A stretch of 64,000 nucleotides of DNA. Source: Neofusicoccum parvum. Its lineage: Eukaryota; Ascomycota; Dothideomycetes; Botryosphaeriales; Botryosphaeriaceae. A program made the position numbers and the translations under genes. Below the pieces are notes generated by a model, which was not told where the DNA came from, did no database searches, and saw only the letters and a list, made by a program, of their open reading frames with translations. The DNA lies in the NCBI GenBank assembly GCA_020912385.1, contig CP087216.1:2170001-2234000 (forward strand). Direction: 5' to 3'. The stretch's first letter is position 1, and each line of letters opens with the position of its first letter. Shown here one piece after another: positions 54,493 to 64,000 of this stretch.

Positions 54493-55026
54493 TCATGCCG
54501 TCGTAAAGCAGCAGTGCTCTTCTGTAGAAGGAACCTGTCCCTATCTTACGGGGAACAGCTACGGCGCATCCTCTCCCTCACGTCTATAACAGGCCGCACC
54601 GACAGCTATACTGCATGGAAAAACCTTTGGAGGCGCCCAATCACTGAATTCGAAGTCTTTTGTTGCAAACACATAGTTCGAGACACTGCAGTCGTCACCA
54701 GAGTATGTCCGGGCGCCCAAAAATATCAGGCCAACGACCATGAGGCTGTCCGTACAGAGGGTCAAGATAATACCGATGCTGAAATAGCCAGCTGTGAAAG
54801 CGTCGAAATCCGAGTACGAGGTCCCGTCGGAGCCGTAACCAGCTGTCGTACTAATGAAGGCACTCTGGGAGATGAGCCAGTGGAGGGCGGATAATCCAAA
54901 GATGCTCGGGACTCCAAAAATATAAGGCAGAGACAGAAAGTAATAAGAGCGCTGAATTCCCATGGCGGAGAAGACTCGGAGTGTCTTCCTTTCGAGTCCA
55001 AAGCCATGCCACTCGTTGGCCACCAA
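54493..55026 (-). pseudogene. C-terminal fragment of a DUF6536-like fungal membrane protein, with in-frame stops
   Basis: A minus frame reads VANEWHGFGLERKTLRVFS, then MGIQRSYYFLSLPYIFGVPS and LSALHWLISQSAF, then GIILTLCTDSLMVVGLIFLG and CSIAVGAACYRREGEDAP. This is the recognisable C-terminus of a common fungal DUF6536-type membrane protein. At 54559 a TAG stops the frame, but the same frame continues LFPVR-stop-GQV and ends EHCCFTTA, like the usual end of the family. The second stop is a TAG where a conserved Trp (TGG) would fit. No N-terminal four-fifths is present to the right. It is a truncated, stop-interrupted relic. Confidence 0.7.
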
Positions 55027-58000
55027 TTGTGGTCTTTTGCTCCGAGAAGGACTGCCGCGATGTCAATCGTTAGGGTGCACCTGTTTTCCGAGTAGAGTTA
55101 GCCATTGAAGCTGTCCTGTTGAGATCGGAACATCCACTTACGACGCAAGTGTGATGATTTATTGGCTTTTCGGGCTCGTTGAAAACAAAGGAATTTCTTT
55201 AGGTTGCTGTGATGGGCAGTGTTCCGGTGTCGGTGGCCACAATCGTGAGTCTTTTGATGAAGTAGTCTGAGACTTGGATTTCAAGCCTCGCCTCGTACGT
55301 GACTTCATATCGCCTGGTTCATAGTCGTTGTGTGCTCCCTTCTCAATCCTCTCCATTGTACAAAATAAATCCCATGCTTTTAGTTTCTCCGTCTTAGTAT
55401 TCCAAGAACGATACCACGGCATCATCAATCGTGCACGGTGTCTTCTTCTCTTTTTTTTGTGATCGAATGCTGTGTAATCAATGCAGATGCAGTTGCTAAA
55501 ATTCAGCTCACAAATTATCAAGAGTGGTGGTATGCTGTACCCGACACTGCACCTTCTCTCTTCGTCATTTACCATTAATATGAAGTGTTCAGTCCGAGGA
55601 AATTCGATGTATCGAGGTTGTGCTGCGTTTAAGCTTGTTCCTTTTGGCATTATGATAGATATAAGAGCACATCCATTTCAGTTCTTAACTAAACGTCTGA
55701 AGGTAAAATATCAGTGATGTTCGAATGATTTTCGCGTGATATCTATGACTATCATGAGGTCTTTTGGGACACGAAGTGAGTTACTGTAATGCTCAGTGTA
55801 GGTTGAATTGTCTAGCCGTTCCAAAGACGTGACACCCTACTACATACGATCCAGGTTTTCCAGTGTTGTGTTACATGGTAACACATCGGTTTGGAAGTCA
55901 CTGGTCACTCATCTAACGTTGTAAACCGAGACTGGGGTGGAAACGTAGAGCACCGAATTCCAACTGTGTGCGTGTTCATCAGCTTGCATCTCACTAACAT
56001 GAAAATCTCACAACAGATGTAGCGCCGTTGAATTTAATAGGAGAAGTCTCCAAGAAAGTACACTGTCCCAAGTCATCCTCGAGAAGTTTCTCCAACTCTA
56101 CACCCCAATATCAAGCCTAACCTTGCCGGCATGTGCCTTGTCAATATTCCGTCGAAAAGGGGGTTCCTAAGTTCTGTGAACAGATGTTGCCTGTACCGAG
56201 TAGTAAGTTGACAGAATTTTGATCACCAAGTGAAGACTAACGTTGTATCTGTTGCTCGTTTGGGAATCTCCCTAACAGACTTTCCTGGGTGGCTTCGTAA
56301 ATCGTACAACCGACCAGGCCCATATTATGAGCGAGGCATTAAAGAGAAGCATTGCATCAAATAAACAATACTGAGTGCATGGAACTATATGCTGGTTAGA
56401 AAGTCGAGTAATTCGTGCTTGTGTCCGAGGTTGTTCAGGATGGCATTCAGGAGACCGAGGCCAAAGCTGGTTAAATGATGCAGACCGGCGGCTTTACCCT
56501 TTATTAGTAAGCTACGTATATGCATTCCAAGATGATTATAGGACGCTTTGCCTGCATTGGCACGGCCAGGTCTGGTCGTGAGTTGAAAGTATATAAGCGA
56601 TCGTCGTGGCTTGGAGTTAAGTCTAAGACTTGTTAGGTACTAAGACGGGAGAACGTAGAGTAGCGTACTAGTATCTGATATTCGAAAGACTATCTTATCT
56701 GTGGCTATCCCAATTTGAGGTTTTACAGCCATTATAGAGCAAGGATTGGCTGCTGCGCAACAACAGAACTTACGTGGCGCATTGACACAGCTGATTCGCC
56801 ACAGCGCTGCAACTCTCTTCCCGTGGATTGGTATGCTTAATCAGCTGCCCGAGTGCATCAAAATCATTATAGAAATTGTAGTTCGTATGGCATAGAAACA
56901 AGCTAATTGCGGACGGGATCACTTTGCACGCTGATTGCCTTGTTCAACTACCAGGCGAGGCGTAAAGGTGATAATCAGCTAACAGCCCCTAATTTTCCGT
57001 CCAACAATAGGGCTATGGTGACCTTCTTACTATTGTTTAGCTAGCCACTACCCGCTTGTAATGTGACCACTAATTATAACAGCGTTCAAAGCTGCGAGGT
57101 ACAACACAAAGCAGCTGTACAACCGAGGTTAGAGGAATGTCATTGTCACACATGATGTCAAATGGGCGGCAGAGACGAGGGTAGTGGGCGCAGTTAGTGA
57201 GCCTTGCAACCCATTGTCCAGCAATTAACACCCCTGATCCCGCAAGCTCGGTCAACGCGAAGTCTGCTGAATTGCGAGATGGCGAGACGTGGGACGCGGC
57301 AGGAGGCAGCCAAGCAGAATCTCTCCCAGCTTTTCCCAACACGATTCGATAGACTGAAACACAAACCAGCGGGATGCTGTATAGATTGATACGAGTGCTC
57401 CCAACCACTGACGTCATTCGCCGCATCATCAACAATACTCAAGGACCATCTTGTGCAATAGGGGCGATGCTTTTCAGTTAGAGCATGTACTTCTGAGCAG
57501 TCTCGTAGGTAAGAAGAGGCTTTCAGAGCACAGCTGTACTAATAGTAGCGATGATTTATTTTGCCCGATGGTACTAGAGGCTTATCCAAAAGTTCTTGCG
57601 CTGCATATCTTCCGCAGAATGAACAAGTGCCGGCTTTCGTCGACAACTGCGCTGACGACCGTTTCTTTTGTCTTGGCAGCGCTCTCTGCAGTCAACTTGA
57701 TACCCATTTGTCACCATTCCCGCTGCATTTGGGCACGGACGGTATGGGTGCTCTGAGCGGTGCGTCGCTACGGCCGAGCGGGAGGCCATTCATACATGAC
57801 TCGCCATGACGCGGAATCTGGACTGAGGTCTACCGTGACAAGCCTTACGGATGAGAAGCTCGTTCTGGGCTTGGCCATCACTGTATGCTTGAAACGGAGG
57901 GAAGGAACATTGAGATTTTCCAGTGCGCTGCGAAAAATAGCCGAGTTGCTGAGCAGCTCGGGAATAAGGCGGAAAATACTTTAGTGGATACGAGATATCA

Positions 58001-59383
58001 AATAGTATTCACTGCATCCTTTCGGCAATTTTTCTCCGGATTCCTGGTCGATGGTTTGGTTGCAATAAGCAACGATAGTTGATGTGCTGCTCGAGGGATA
58101 GCGGAAATGCAACAGTGGACGGAAGCCTTCCGAATAGCTTCCAGCGCATATTTGCAGCTGCTGAAAACGAGAACAAGAGTACACCGACGGAGAATTTCGC
58201 CATCAGCGTTGATCGGCGGCTCTTTGCAGCTGCGCCATCCCCGGTTCGATCTACATGTTTCCGATTCACAAGGTGATCCCGGTCTACGGGTGCAAACTGG
58301 CCAGGGTATTAATCAACCTGCTGACGATACAGTGCGAGTACGCGGACGCAGTTTCATGGTGAAGTGCCCCGCGCTCTTCGCCGCAGCGGCGCTCCGGTTG
58401 CATCTTTAACGTTCAACGCCAATATACAAGTGTTTGACCTCGGCCAGGCCACCCGCCGTCTGTCGCATTAGTCGGTGCTAAGCCCCGCACGGGTTCTCCA
58501 AGCTGGCTAGCCCTCCGGATTGAGTTTAAGGTTGATCGGCAGTCCGACGGCTCGTTGGTTTCCCGCTCAGCCCGTCTTTGACAGTTTTCTAGCGCCTCTG
58601 TTCCTGCCGCTCACCCGTTGACTGGCCACATGTGCGCTCGACTGACTGCATTGCACGTCTGAAGCACGTCGCATCTCGGCTTGTGGGCCGTTTGCCGGCT
58701 GCGCCATCCCTGGGATCTGCACCGGCTATCGCCAATCACTACATATTTCGGGCCAGATCTGAAGTCTAGAAGGTCTCCAAGTATCATGATCCCAAATCTT
58801 GGCGTCTTTGTTCCTGGCCTCTTACACGGCTCTGTCCAGCTCCGTTGCACGTACGGCTTTAAAGCGTCATCCAGCCCCATGAATCGGGCCTTGCTACGAC
58901 CGAGGGCTCGGGCATCGAGAACGCATCCAATGGTCCCGCTTGATCTTTCAGAGATGGCAAAAGAGGTGTTCTGCTGTCCCCTGGGCCCAAGCTTTGCCAA
59001 AGTTTTAAGGTTCCATGGTGGTACAACCCAAGTGTGCCCAACCGGGGAGGGACGGACGTATGTATTGCGCACGATCCTCTAAACTGCACCTGTGCGAGAT
59101 ATTTTAGACCCGTCGAATAGCAAGGGCACACGCTCTAGCAGCCTAACTCGCAGGGTTCGCGGGTCCCGAAACGGGTGTTCAGTGCACATGGCCCCCATGG
59201 GCAACTACCGCAACGGGAATGTCGCGTGTTTTCCCCTGACTTAGCATATGGCTGTGCCCGCAGGGTCCGCTGGCCTCTCCTTAGACGGGCGTTCGTCTTT
59301 CAAATATCCGTGGGCTCACCGGCCTTCTCGCGCCAGTCTTTCGCTCCGTTCTACAACAAGTCTGCTTGGTCGCAGGATCCACC
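55027..59383. other. 4.4-kb region without a recognisable gene
   Basis: 55.7-57.4 kb is visibly AT-rich compared with the gene blocks, and 58.4-59.3 kb is GC-richer. Frames above 100 codons (55159-55650, 57070-57435, 58611-59072, 58681-59082) have no domain, signal peptide or intron structure that I can support. No inverted or long terminal repeats were found by eye. It may be a degraded repeat region. The last few hundred bp are the promoter of the PTH11-like gene. Confidence 0.4.
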
Positions 59384-60756
59384 ATGGCAGCAGTGCATGA
59401 TGTTCCAAGCGTGAGCACTTCCACATGTTTACACTCATCCACCTGCTAACGGACTGCCCAGTTCCTCCCCGAAGTCTGGACGCTGTACGGCATCGGCGTT
59501 GTCATCTTTGCCCTCCGGTTCTTTGTACGCGTTCGCACGGTTGGCGCGAGAGGCTTCTGTGGCGACGATTACTTCGCCATGGTGAGCGTGGTTTGCCTGA
59601 CTATCGACGGGATTGTTGTCGATCGAGCCTGTACGTCTGCCTTGAGTTTCGCCATTTACTTGGCGCTGCGTGTCGAAGCTTTATATTGTCCAGGCTAACC
59701 ACGACCGCTCGGCTCCTGTAACAGATCATCACGGGACCGCTGTTGAGTTTACAAGAGACCAAATCGACAAAATGACGACTGAGGAGGTCCACAGCGTGGG
59801 AATAGGCTCAAAGTTTGAATTTATGGGCTGGTTCTCGTATCCGGGTCTCATCTGGAGCATGAAGGCTATGATGCTGTTTTTCTAGTACGTGCACCGGTTC
59901 GCCCAATCAGCAGCCCCGGAGGTTCTGACAAGCCCTCAGTGGCCGACTCACGTTTCGGCTTTGGCAGCAGAAGGTCGTCAGAGTGCTCTCCTTCGTCGTC
60001 TTTGCCAGCTACATCTCCGTCCTATTCACTGTCCTCTTCAGCTGCCGGCCCTTTGTCGCCAATTGGCAGGTCAGACCTGATCCAGGCTTGCAATGTTCCT
60101 TCCATCCACAGAACGTGGCGGTCGTTTCCATCCTCAACATCGCCACCGACGTCGCACTGCTCTCGATACCGATCCCGCTGCTGTGGACGCTCCAGATGCG
60201 GCTGAAGCAGAAAATCGTCATGGGTTGTTTCCTGCTTAGCGGTATTCTGGTCATTGCTGCGGCCATCGTCCGTGTCGTCGTTACCTTGGGGTCTCATCCC
60301 TCCACCTTGACCATCAACTTATGGGGTATCCGCGAGACTGTCGTAGCCGTTATCTGCGTCAACGCCCCGATGGTACGGCCGCTCTGCTCGCGTAAATTCT
60401 GGTCGCTCGAGTCACAGCCGACCGAGCTAACCAGCGGGCGCGCCTACGGCTCCGCGACCACATCACGCCATCGACCCATCACCATTCAACCCACCTACAC
60501 GAACAAAATCACCGGTGGAGAGCCTCCTAAGCTTCCCGTCGTAATCGAGCGGCGCTCGAGAGAGGAAAGCAGGGTAAACTCTCCCGATGGTGCAACTGAT
60601 GATACGGACAGTGAGCAACTCATCATCATGAGGAACGGCTCATTCCACGGCGTGGTGGTGGAAGTGGAGGTTCAAGTGGAAAGTGAAGAGAGGAGTTACC
60701 GGGATCCGAAGAGAGACGTGGAGAAAGGCCGGTTTCCTTGGACCAAGGGTTGGTAA
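59384..60756 (+). CDS. PTH11-like/rhodopsin-type fungal seven-helix membrane protein (4 exons, 390 aa)
   Basis: Join of 59384-59410, 59462-59630, 59725-59884 and 59940-60756; introns 51, 94 and 55 nt. Joins were set by family blocks: GFCGDDYFAMVSVVCLTID at exon 2, then YHHGTAVEFTRDQ across intron 2, GSKFEFMGWFSYPGLIWSMK, and after intron 3 GRLTFRLWQQKVVRV. Helices continue as ASYISVLFTVLFSCRPF, VVSILNIATDVALLSIPIP, GILVIAAAIVRVVVTLG and WGIRETVVAVICVNAPMVRP. That gives the usual seven-helix order with the conserved W-G-x-R-E-T block. The tail of about 110 residues is charged and cytoplasmic. The family includes PTH11-related receptors used in surface sensing by plant-associated fungi, but most members are uncharacterised. 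The 5'-most exon codes only nine residues. Confidence 0.85.
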
Positions 60757-61042
60757 CGAACAACGAGGATTGAATGACCGTAGAAGGTAGACGGCGTTCT
60801 GGAGTTCATACTCAATTCACATTTTTGACCTTTTTACAAAGTAGAATAATGGTAATTTCTTCCGTAGCCCATGGGGTACTGCCAAAAATAGCTTGGATCT
60901 GGTGGTTATTAGAGGGCTACGAGCCAGTCAATGCCCTTCGCATAAAAGCTTGGTCTTAAGGAAGCGAGCAGAAAAGTATCTGAAATCAACAAACTTGAAT
61001 TGCTATATAATTACAATCTACACGATATCCATAACCCAACGC

Positions 61043-64000
61043 CTAAACCTGAAGTCTCCCCCGAACCAGCTCTATCGTAGCCTTGTTTCCCGTCTGTTCC
61101 GCAATAGAAAGTAGTGTCGCCCCAGAAATGCTCCTTCCGTGAATATCAGTGTCCTTCCGCCCAAACAACAGCTGCACAATAGCAACATTCCCACCATATG
61201 CTGCATCAAGAAGAGGTGTACTGCCATCCTCATCTCTTGCGTTGACATCGGTGTCCTGCCTCGTAAGAAGCAGCCGCACAATTGCTTCGTTACCCATGTG
61301 CACTGCAATAGAGAGTGGCGTCCTCCATCGTTCCCCCCTGGAGTTCATGTCCAGGTCTGGCCTCTCCAGAAGTGCTCCCACCACAGCGTCGCTGCCAATC
61401 GATACTGCCGTCAACAGCGCACCATAATTACCCTCTCTTTTTGCGTTTACATTAACGTCCTTCCTTCCTAAAAGAAGCCGCACCATCAAAACATTTTCCA
61501 TCTTCACGGCGGTCATCAGAGGCGTGTACTTGTCTGAGTCTCTTATGTTGACGTCAAGGTCCAACCGCCCAAGGAGCAGTCGTACAATGGCCTCCTTTCT
61601 CTGGATTACCGCAGAGTGAAGGACTGATCGTTCTCCCTTGCCTCTGATGTTCATGTTGAGATCCGCCCTAGTAAGAAAATGCTTAACTACACCTTCTTTT
61701 CCCGCTTTGACCGAAGCAGAAAGCGGAGTTTGCATATCGCTGTCGGTTGCATTTACATCGACACTGTTCTCTGCGAGAAGGAGTTCCAGGATCGGCTCGT
61801 GTCCAAGGATCGCCGCATAATGGATCGCTGCCCGTCCATCTTCGTCTCTGTGGTTGACTGCATGAGGCATCTTCTTGAGAAGCCGTGCCACGATCTTCAC
61901 ATGCCCTCGAATGACTGCAATGTGGAGCGCTGTCTGCCCTCTCTTATCCGCGGCTTCCGTGTTGACGTCTTTCCTGCTCGAGAAGAATTCTACCATATCT
62001 TCGTTGCCAGAGAAGGCGGCCCAATGCAGAAGAGTCCTCTTGGACTCGTCCATAGAGTCATCGAGAATGTGGTCTTCAGTCAGGACCTTGCTGATGGAGA
62101 CGAGTGCCGCACCAATGGTACTGAACAATCCACAAGCAGCAGCAAGGTGAAAGATGGTAAAGTCCTCTGCTCTTTGCTCGGCCAAGGCTTCAGCAAGACG
62201 GTCATCCAAGAACTCAGGCTCCTCTTGCGTTGCACGTCCGAGGTTCGTCCACCACGTTCTGAGATTCATTTCTCCCGACCGGGTGTGTAGGAGATGAAGC
62301 AGGTCCCGCTGATTCGCACCGTGCTTTTCGGCGTTCTCTGCGTGGAGGTACCAGTTGAAGGTGACGTACGTAGCAAAGGGCTGAGAGGTTGGGTTCGTCT
62401 CGTGATACTCTGGAAATTCAATGTACTTGAGACATGCTCGAGATAGGAACAAATCCGAAGATCGGCTTGCGGTGCCAACCGGCCACTTGCAGAGTATGTC
62501 TATGCCTCGCTGGACCAAGAATTCCTTGACAGACCTATGCACTGGCTGGACAACCCTTTGTTCACGGTCTCCAGCCGCAAGAGAACTGCGTGGAATGACC
62601 TGCAGAAGGCCACGGCTCCGTTGAAACATGGTGCTCTCCAGACGTTCGTCGTCATGCACGTAGTCTCTCGCATCGTAGCAGTCTTGAAGACTCTTCTCTT
62701 GTCGGTTCGGATCCAGAACGAGGGCGATCCGCAGCTCCGGTAGCGTCAGAGGTCTGTTGGCAAAGCATACCCATTGAAGAAGCCGTAAGCAGTCGTGTCG
62801 GTCGATCTCCGACACCGATTGTATCCTTTGTGCATAGACTTCCTCAAGGTCGTGTGGCATGGCTTCGATACGTTGCTGAATTTGATCCAGTGTCAGGTCT
62901 GCGCAGTCACCACGCACCGTTTCCACTGCTAGAAATGCCCAGAGGAATACGTTGCTGGCCCTTTTCTCAATGTAGCAGCATAACCTCTCCGTCTCCTCCA
63001 AAGTCAGTTGGCTTGGGGGAGGAAGCAGCTCGCCACGCACGTAAGTGCCAATGTCCACACCGTTACTATCTTCGACGCGAAGTTGGAGTGGGATATCCGC
63101 CGTGAGTGGAGAGTCTCTCCGGCAGGAAATGCAGACTCCGACTGTTGAGTGTGCTCCCCGCTCCTTGTCAGATGGCCGCACAAGCTGTGCAAAGTAGTCC
63201 AGCAGTTCTCTTGTCATACTTTCTCCCGCCTCGTCGACTGCATCAATGAAGATCCAGAGGCGGCCTGAAGATGCTCGGCTGCGAGAATGCTTGAGGAGAA
63301 CGTCTTGCAGCTCGGTTTCTGAAAATTCGCCGATGGCATCGGATCGTTTGTCGAGAGAAGACAAGCTCATGAGCTCCGAGGGCTGACCACTTTCTTGAGC
63401 GAGCTGGTGGACAATGGCGTGAAAGAGCCCAGACATTGGCTTCTGCGAGTCCGTCGTCGCTCCTTGGAAGGAATACGAAGCTATACAGCTCTTTTGTTGC
63501 GGCTCAAGCTGAAGTTGCTCGATGATGCGTCTCATTAACGTCGTCTTTCCTGCTCCGGGTTTCCCTTTAATGCACAGCAGACCGCCTTGCGACTTCCAGG
63601 TCTTGTATGTATCCGAGTCGAAGCACCAAGCACAGGTCCCGGGGCTGGCAGCTCCAAGTTCCGGCTCCCTTTTCCTCATTTCGTTAGAGGCAAAGAACTG
63701 AGGGTGGTCCGTTTCCGTGGTTGCAGCTTGAGCGGGAACCTCCACTGGAGTGGGTTCATCTTTCAGCTGCTCGTCGTCTGGAAGTCTTGTGGTATCAAGC
63801 GAGCGGTCATCAAGTAAGCAGTTACCCGGGTCTTTGTCGTTCAGGTACTGTGAATTCGAACGGGATATTACAGAGGCTGAGCCCTCTGCAGTGACGGGTC
63901 TTTGCGCTGCTACGTTGTCGAGGACTTCAGTTGTTGGTTGCGAAGCTGGCTTTGCGGGAGCGGAGACTGGAATCCCACCCCGAACGGATGCCGTAGCCAG
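61043..64000 (-). CDS. NACHT-ankyrin protein (fungal NLR-like), 5' end beyond the window
   Basis: The frame is open from the stop at 61043 to the right edge with no credible ATG near the edge, so the N-terminus is missing; 985 residues are visible. The visible N-terminal 90 residues are disordered. A linker block (FFASNEMRKREPELGAAS, then AWCFDSDTYKTW) comes before the P-loop LLCIKGKPGAGKTTLM (about 143) and Walker B LWIFIDAVDEA (about 252). A winged-helix-like region follows (DRHDCLRLLQWVCFANRPLT). From about residue 640 there are nine or ten ankyrin repeats (RTLLHWAAFSGNEDMVEFF; QTALHIAVIRGHVKIVARLL and so on). Such proteins act in fungal non-self recognition and programmed cell death; the effector domain is outside the window. 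Confidence 0.9.
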   Translation of the reverse strand: MATASVRGGIPVSAPAKPASQPTTEVLDNVAAQRPVTAEGSASVISRSNSQYLNDKDPGNCLLDDRSLDTTRLPDDEQLKDEPTPVEVPAQAATTETDHPQFFASNEMRKREPELGAASPGTCAWCFDSDTYKTWKSQGGLLCIKGKPGAGKTTLMRRIIEQLQLEPQQKSCIASYSFQGATTDSQKPMSGLFHAIVHQLAQESGQPSELMSLSSLDKRSDAIGEFSETELQDVLLKHSRSRASSGRLWIFIDAVDEAGESMTRELLDYFAQLVRPSDKERGAHSTVGVCISCRRDSPLTADIPLQLRVEDSNGVDIGTYVRGELLPPPSQLTLEETERLCCYIEKRASNVFLWAFLAVETVRGDCADLTLDQIQQRIEAMPHDLEEVYAQRIQSVSEIDRHDCLRLLQWVCFANRPLTLPELRIALVLDPNRQEKSLQDCYDARDYVHDDERLESTMFQRSRGLLQVIPRSSLAAGDREQRVVQPVHRSVKEFLVQRGIDILCKWPVGTASRSSDLFLSRACLKYIEFPEYHETNPTSQPFATYVTFNWYLHAENAEKHGANQRDLLHLLHTRSGEMNLRTWWTNLGRATQEEPEFLDDRLAEALAEQRAEDFTIFHLAAACGLFSTIGAALVSISKVLTEDHILDDSMDESKRTLLHWAAFSGNEDMVEFFSSRKDVNTEAADKRGQTALHIAVIRGHVKIVARLLKKMPHAVNHRDEDGRAAIHYAAILGHEPILELLLAENSVDVNATDSDMQTPLSASVKAGKEGVVKHFLTRADLNMNIRGKGERSVLHSAVIQRKEAIVRLLLGRLDLDVNIRDSDKYTPLMTAVKMENVLMVRLLLGRKDVNVNAKREGNYGALLTAVSIGSDAVVGALLERPDLDMNSRGERWRTPLSIAVHMGNEAIVRLLLTRQDTDVNARDEDGSTPLLDAAYGGNVAIVQLLFGRKDTDIHGRSISGATLLSIAEQTGNKATIELVRGRLQV

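Noticed and set aside
55159..55650. 163-codon minus-strand frame starting with ATG
   Set aside because: No recognisable domain, unusual composition in an AT-rich gene-poor stretch; chance cannot be excluded.
59101..59175. T-arm-like sequence suggesting a tRNA
   Set aside because: The stem and the invariant T-loop positions do not fit and no acceptor or D arm pairs with it.

Overview
The window is nuclear DNA of a filamentous ascomycete, most likely Pezizomycotina. Nearly all genes carry short GT..AG introns (about 46-62 nt, one of 94 nt), and most multi-exon genes only read through once these are spliced. The families are typical of filamentous fungi: a PTH11-like membrane protein, a GAF hybrid histidine kinase, a White-collar-2-like PAS/GATA factor, a NACHT-ankyrin protein and orphan fungal membrane proteins. 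No tRNA, rRNA, CRISPR array or intact transposon was recognised. All exon joins were worked out by hand from frame, splice signals and family motifs.

Left part (1-12.7 kb): an orphan membrane protein cut by the window edge, a second 594-aa orphan membrane protein, a secreted Pro/Gly-rich protein, a five-exon SAM-dependent methyltransferase of the sarcosine/dimethylglycine N-methyltransferase type, a large protein joining a protease-like region to a degenerate peptide:N-glycanase domain, another fungal membrane protein with a possible decayed zinc-cluster motif upstream, and a broken cysteine-synthase-like gene.

Centre (15.3-35.6 kb): the core of a biosynthetic locus. A full-length ABC-B exporter (7 exons, 1256 aa) is divergent, across a 1.16-kb spacer, from a 4973-aa nonribosomal peptide synthetase (3 exons). 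Its order reads A-T-E-C-A-T-C-T-C-(remnant A)-T-C-A-T-C. That is a five-module enzyme in which module 3 has no adenylation domain, module 4 keeps only a C-terminal stump of one, and the other three A domains look complete. The frame stays open over the 14-kb last exon, so the loss of A domains looks like maintained remodelling and not simple decay. The nearby methyltransferase and the dead cysteine-synthase-like gene are possible present and past tailoring or precursor genes.

35.9-39.2 kb holds three small secreted-protein genes: an LPMO-like protein with His at the predicted mature N-terminus, a DPBB/expansin-like protein flanked by a diverged direct repeat, and a Cys-rich protein with a Kex2-like site. 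40.9-53.9 kb is more housekeeping-like: a DUF7025-type AAA ATPase, a hybrid histidine kinase divergent from a PAS/GATA factor, a short-chain dehydrogenase, and an FAD monooxygenase fused to a polytopic membrane domain.

54.5-64 kb contains a truncated, stop-interrupted DUF6536-like fragment, about 4.4 kb without a recognisable gene, a PTH11-like receptor-type membrane protein, and a NACHT-ankyrin (fungal NLR-like) gene that runs off the right edge.
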